DNA of 56,829 nucleotides from assembly GCF_000518885.1 (NCBI RefSeq), contig NZ_JAEL01000025.1, positions 1 through 56,829 on the forward strand, given 5' to 3'. Shown here piece by piece: positions 53,924 to 56,829 of this stretch. A program made the position numbers and the translations under genes. The DNA comes from Bacillus sp. J33. Its GTDB lineage: Bacteria; Bacillota; Bacilli; Bacillales; Cytobacillaceae. The notes under the pieces are model-generated. The model did no database searches. It was not told the DNA's origin and saw only the letters and a program-made list of their open reading frames with translations. How positions within the stretch are numbered: the stretch's first letter is position 1; each line of letters starts with the position of its first letter.

Positions 53924-54754
53924 TTAACGATTTTCCATCCACTCCGGCTTTCCAAAGCCTTTAAACTGTTCATCGATTACTTTTTCAAATTCAGCTGATT
54001 CAACAGCCTCTTTTAGGTCCTTGGCTAATTGGGTTTCTTCATTCTTAGTATCAATTACTACTCTGTTGCGGTACTGGTCAGGCATATTTTCAAGCTGCAA
54101 TGCATCAAGCAGATTCATTTTTGCTGCAAGAGCAAAGTTCCCAGGGACTGCTGATAAATCAACGCTGTCAACTGCACGCGGAAGCTGAGCCGCTTCAATT
54201 GGCTTAAACTGCAGGTTTTTTACATTGTTTTCTACATCTTTCTCAGAAATAGTAAGTGGATCTGCATCTGGGTTTAATGTAATTAGCCCTGTATCCTCAA
54301 GAATTAAAAAAGCACGGGCTGCGTTAGTTGGGTCATTAGGAATCGCTATAGCTGCTCCGTCTTCAATTTCCTCCAGGGAAGCGAATTTTTTTGAATAAAT
54401 GCCCATCGGAGCTGTTGGTACAGATATTACTTCTGATAGCTCAATTTTGTGTTCTTTTGCGAAGGTTTCCATATAAATTTTATGCTGAAAAAGGTTTGCA
54501 TCCAGATCTCCTTTAGAAAGTGCAAGGTTTGGCTGAATATAATCGCTGAATTCAACAACCTTAACCGTATATCCTTTCTCTTCAAGCACTGGCTTAATGG
54601 CCTTGCTTACCATATCACTGTATGGGCCTGACGTAGCTCCGATGCTGATTTCCTTCTTATCGCTTCCTGCTTCAGACGAAGACTTTTCGCTTCCGCAAGC
54701 TGCCAATATCCCTAATGTAAGAACAAGTAATAATGCCAATCCCAATTTTTTCAT
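53924..54754 (-). CDS. metQ: Methionine ABC transporter binding lipoprotein MetQ
   Basis: This 276-residue lipoprotein of the NlpA family has a lipobox LAACGSE (Cys at about 20) and the family text EISIGATSGPYSDMVSKAIKPVLEEKGY, LFQHKIYMETF and PNDPTNAARAFLILEDTGLI. It captures methionine outside the membrane and passes it to MetI-MetN. Last gene of the operon; start ATG after GGGGGAAAAGAAA. Confidence 0.92.
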   Translation of the reverse strand: MKKLGLALLLVLTLGILAACGSEKSSSEAGSDKKEISIGATSGPYSDMVSKAIKPVLEEKGYTVKVVEFSDYIQPNLALSKGDLDANLFQHKIYMETFAKEHKIELSEVISVPTAPMGIYSKKFASLEEIEDGAAIAIPNDPTNAARAFLILEDTGLITLNPDADPLTISEKDVENNVKNLQFKPIEAAQLPRAVDSVDLSAVPGNFALAAKMNLLDALQLENMPDQYRNRVVIDTKNEETQLAKDLKEAVESAEFEKVIDEQFKGFGKPEWMENR

Positions 54755-54781
54755 TTTCTTTTCCCCCTGATGTATAATTTA

Positions 54782-55447
54782 TTATCTTTTATCAACTAAT
54801 CTTGCAATCCTGTCTCCAGCTAATTGGAATAGCTGGACCAGGCAAATTAGAATGATAACAGTTGTAAACATAACTGTATTATCATAACGATAATAACCAA
54901 ATCGGATGGCCAGGTCACCGACTCCCCCGCCGCCGACAATGCCGGCCATTGCTGAGTATGCAACTAGGCTAATGACTGTAATCGTAATCCCCTGGACGAT
55001 TCCCGGTTTTGCCTCTGGGATAAGAACGTCCTTTATAATCATCCATGGCGATGCACCAACTGCCACAGCGGCTTCAATCACACCTTTATCAATTTCGCGC
55101 AAAGACTGTTCAACTATTCTTGCAAAAAACGGAATAGCTGCAACCGAGAGCGAAACCGATGCGGCAGTTGGACCAATGGTAGTGCCAGTTATCAAGTTGG
55201 CCAAAGGCAATAGCGCAATAAGCAAAATGATAAACGGTATGGAACGGATCATATTAACGATGAACCCAACAATGTTTTTAAAAGCTGTATTTTCCAAAAA
55301 TAAACCTTTATCTGTTGCAAATAGCAGAATGCCTGTAGGAAGGCCAGCAATTATCGCTACTGCAATCGATATCCCCACCATATAAATCGTTTCAAAAAAA
55401 GCTTTATTGAGTTCCGGCAGTATGCTTATTAAACTATCAAGCTGCAT
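54782..55447 (-). CDS. metI: Methionine ABC transporter permease MetI
   Basis: This 221-residue membrane protein has five hydrophobic segments and the permease motif EAAVAVGASPWMIIKDVLIPEAKPGIVQGITIT (about 136-168). It forms the channel of the methionine importer. Its ATG overlaps metN's last codons, with TGGAGGTGA as ribosome-binding site. In Bacillus this gene is also called metP. Confidence 0.92.
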   Translation of the reverse strand: MQLDSLISILPELNKAFFETIYMVGISIAVAIIAGLPTGILLFATDKGLFLENTAFKNIVGFIVNMIRSIPFIILLIALLPLANLITGTTIGPTAASVSLSVAAIPFFARIVEQSLREIDKGVIEAAVAVGASPWMIIKDVLIPEAKPGIVQGITITVISLVAYSAMAGIVGGGGVGDLAIRFGYYRYDNTVMFTTVIILICLVQLFQLAGDRIARLVDKR

Positions 55448-56450
55448 TCCGGATCACCTCCAAATTCTTTGTCCGCTCAGTAATGTAATGGATAGCACGT
55501 TCAATTTCAATAGACGCTCCCGTCAATTCCATGACAAAAATCCCAAGCGGCGTATCCTGAATATACTCAATTTTCCCATGAAGGATATTGCCCTTCACTT
55601 TAAATTGCTGAAATACATCCGAAATGACAGATTCCTCGGCGATGCTGCCCTGAAAATAAATCTTGATAATTTTTCCGGTCCGCTCACTTAAAAGCTTATC
55701 CGGCAAATCAAACTGCAGGATGCTGTTTATGAAATCCTTTGTCAGCGGCTTCTGCGGATTTGAGAAGAGATCATACACCTTTCCTTCTTCAATGACTCTG
55801 CCATCCTGCATAACAGCCATCCGGTCACAAATATCTTTAACAACTTCCATCTCGTGTGTGATTAAGACAATGGTTAAGCCGAGTTCTTTATTAATTTTTT
55901 TCAGAAGCCCAAGAATGGATTTCGTTGTGCTCGGATCTAATGCAGAAGTTGCTTCATCACAGAGGAGAACGGATGGATTGTTTGCTAAAGCTCTGGCAAT
56001 GCCAACTCGCTGCTTTTGTCCGCCGCTCAGCTGTGAAGGATACACATCCCTTTTTTCTGTCAGCCCCACCATTTCAAGCAGCTCTTTTACACGTGCATCT
56101 ATTTCTGCCTTTGTTTTATGTGCTGCTTTTAAAGCAAAGGCAATATTTTCATAGACTGTTTTTGAACTAACCAGATGGAAATGCTGAAAAATCATTCCGA
56201 TTTTCAAGCGTGCCTTGCGCAGTTCTTTTTTTCCAAGTGCGGTTAATGACAGGCCATCAATTATTATTTCACCTGAGGTAGGCGTTTCTAATAAGTTTAA
56301 ACATCTAAGCAGGGAGCTTTTGCCTGCACCACTGTATCCTACGATTCCGAATATCTCTCCTTTTTCCACTGTTAGATTTACATGATCTACACCTATTACA
56401 CTGCCTTTTTTCGTTTCATATACTTTTACCAGATCTTTTATCTTTATCAT
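55437..56450 (-). CDS. metN: Methionine ABC transporter ATP-binding protein MetN
   Basis: This 337-residue ATPase has Walker A GYSGAGKSS at about 38-46, the Q-loop IFQHFHLVSS, signature LSGGQKQR, Walker B LLCDEATSALDP, and a C-terminal NIL domain (about 260-335) that binds methionine and slows transport. First gene of metN-metI-metQ. Start: ATG after GGGGGGATATGA. The leader just upstream holds a lone terminator, and its aptamer has been displaced or cut by an IS element. Confidence 0.92.
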   Translation of the reverse strand: MIKIKDLVKVYETKKGSVIGVDHVNLTVEKGEIFGIVGYSGAGKSSLLRCLNLLETPTSGEIIIDGLSLTALGKKELRKARLKIGMIFQHFHLVSSKTVYENIAFALKAAHKTKAEIDARVKELLEMVGLTEKRDVYPSQLSGGQKQRVGIARALANNPSVLLCDEATSALDPSTTKSILGLLKKINKELGLTIVLITHEMEVVKDICDRMAVMQDGRVIEEGKVYDLFSNPQKPLTKDFINSILQFDLPDKLLSERTGKIIKIYFQGSIAEESVISDVFQQFKVKGNILHGKIEYIQDTPLGIFVMELTGASIEIERAIHYITERTKNLEVIRNAA

Positions 56451-56484
56451 TCATATCCCCCCGTTCAATATTCTTTTTGAAATT

Positions 56485-56512
56485 AAAAAACCTCTTTCCA
56501 TTCGGAAAGAGG
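56485..56512 (-). terminator. Leader terminator before metN, probable stump of an S-box riboswitch
   Basis: On the minus strand CCTCTTTCC pairs with GGAAAGAGG around GAAT, followed by TTTTTT, and ends 34 nt upstream of the metN start. A terminator in front of a metNIQ operon is the expression platform expected of a SAM-I (S-box) leader, as with Bacillus metNPQ. The aptamer and antiterminator that should precede it are absent; IS sequence begins within a few bases. Confidence 0.65.
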
Positions 56513-56513
56513 C

Positions 56514-56829
56514 CAGACTGTCGACAAACTCGATGAAAATCGTGCTTGTCTGCAGTCTTTTTTATTTTAAAATAGAAGTAATACAATGCTTGAGGTGATT
56601 TAAATGCTTTCAAAACATAATCCAATTCAACGGGATCAAATTGAAATGGTTGCTTTAGACGAACTTGTACCGGCGGACCATTTGGTCCGCAAAATTGAAG
56701 CGGCGATTAATTTCTCATTCATCTATGACTTGGTAAAAGATAAGTATTCAGAAAAAGGCCGCCCAAGTATTGACCCTGTAATATTAATTAAACTCACATT
56801 TATTCAATATACCTTCGGTATTCGCTCCA
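56514..56829 (+). mobile_element. IS1182-type insertion sequence, left end (cut by window edge)
   Basis: The element begins near 56514 with AGACTGTCGACAAAC. This end also folds as a hairpin, AGACTG pairing with CAGTCT followed by a T-run (56515-56562), which would block transcription entering the element. The transposase gene starts at 56604 and runs off the right edge. The exact terminus and any target duplication cannot be fixed without the other end. Confidence 0.7.
56604..56829 (+). CDS. IS1182-family transposase (partial, N-terminus)
   Basis: The first 75 residues read MLSKHNPIQRDQIEMVALDE, then LVPADHLVRKIEAAINFSFI, YDLVKDKYSEKGRPSIDPV and ILIKLTFIQYTFGIRS, the typical N-terminal region (DUF772-like) of IS1182/IS5-superfamily DDE transposases. 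ATG 56604 follows TTGAGGTGATTTAA. The catalytic DDE residues would lie beyond the window. Whether the full gene is intact is not known. Confidence 0.85.
   Translation, partial: MLSKHNPIQRDQIEMVALDELVPADHLVRKIEAAINFSFIYDLVKDKYSEKGRPSIDPVILIKLTFIQYTFGIRS

Noticed and set aside
54906-55385. 159-codon plus-strand open frame
   Set aside because: Shadow of metI; proline- and isoleucine-rich antisense text with no ribosome-binding site.
56451-56604. Complete SAM riboswitch upstream of metN
   Set aside because: Only the terminator is visible; the sequence where the aptamer should be is IS element.

Overview
The window is low-GC DNA from a Gram-positive, Bacillaceae-type bacterium. The evidence is strong GGAGG ribosome-binding sites with ATG, TTG and GTG starts, many U-tract hairpin terminators, CcpA-type cre sites, a class D sortase with its LPNTA substrate, LtaS, RsbR, a YeeI-type YebC protein and HelD. 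The species cannot be fixed from the sequence. The phenylalanine dehydrogenase looks most like the enzymes I recall from Bacillus badius and Lysinibacillus sphaericus.

Region 1 (about 0.6-17.5 kb) is an aromatic-acid catabolic island, mostly on the minus strand. It holds phenylalanine dehydrogenase, a FlK-type acyl-CoA thioesterase, a TrpXYZ-type ABC importer, a nitronate monooxygenase/FabK-like flavoprotein, a gamma-carbonic-anhydrase-like (PaaY-like) protein, the repressor PaaX, beta-oxidation enzymes (PaaJ, PaaH, PaaG, PaaF), an EthD-like protein, the phenylacetyl-CoA epoxidase subunits PaaD, PaaC, PaaB and PaaA, and phenylacetate-CoA ligase PaaK. The inferred flow is: importer brings in phenylalanine or a related compound, the dehydrogenase makes phenylpyruvate, phenylacetate is formed by an enzyme not seen here, PaaK makes phenylacetyl-CoA, PaaABC(D) epoxidises the ring, PaaG isomerises it, and after ring opening (PaaZ not seen) PaaF, PaaH and PaaJ give acetyl-CoA and succinyl-CoA. 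PaaE, the usual epoxidase reductase, is also absent. Four promoters of this island (importer, thioesterase, paaX, paaK) carry the same CG-N9-CG palindromic element at or just after the -10 box, and a weaker fifth copy precedes the flavoprotein gene. This suggests one regulon, most simply PaaX's.

Region 2 (17.8-35.4 kb) is mixed: a very large polytopic membrane protein gene broken by a frameshift, an acidic LPNTA surface protein with its own sortase, helD, yeeI, a sodium:solute symporter, a cytochrome P450 (CYP152-like) reduced to a 52-codon scar, a secreted nuclease with an Excalibur domain, and the sdaAB/sdaAA serine dehydratase genes behind a YheO-type regulator with a perfect cre. Region 3 (35.5-45.4 kb) has a two-component system, a VTT membrane protein, a twice-frameshifted nitrite/sulfite-reductase-like gene, a probable copper/redox group (YdhK lipoprotein, CcdA-like protein, 19-cysteine Csp, BNR-type lipoprotein), LtaS and a YczE-type protein. 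Region 4 (45.4-56.8 kb) has a nuclease-helicase gene cut by an in-frame TAA, small membrane proteins, an RsbR-like STAS protein, MscS, an AI-2E-type exporter, an M42 peptidase, an M15 peptidase and metN-metI-metQ. An IS1182-type element enters at the right edge directly against a terminator that looks like the stump of an S-box leader for metN.

Non-coding structure includes six decayed copies of a GC-rich Bacillaceae intergenic repeat, two arrays of short AT-rich phrases spaced about 21 bp apart, a candidate 95-bp MITE and a large inverted repeat at the left edge. Several genes carry single-base lesions, so either this stretch is decaying or the assembly contains some indel errors. No rRNA, tRNA or CRISPR array was seen.
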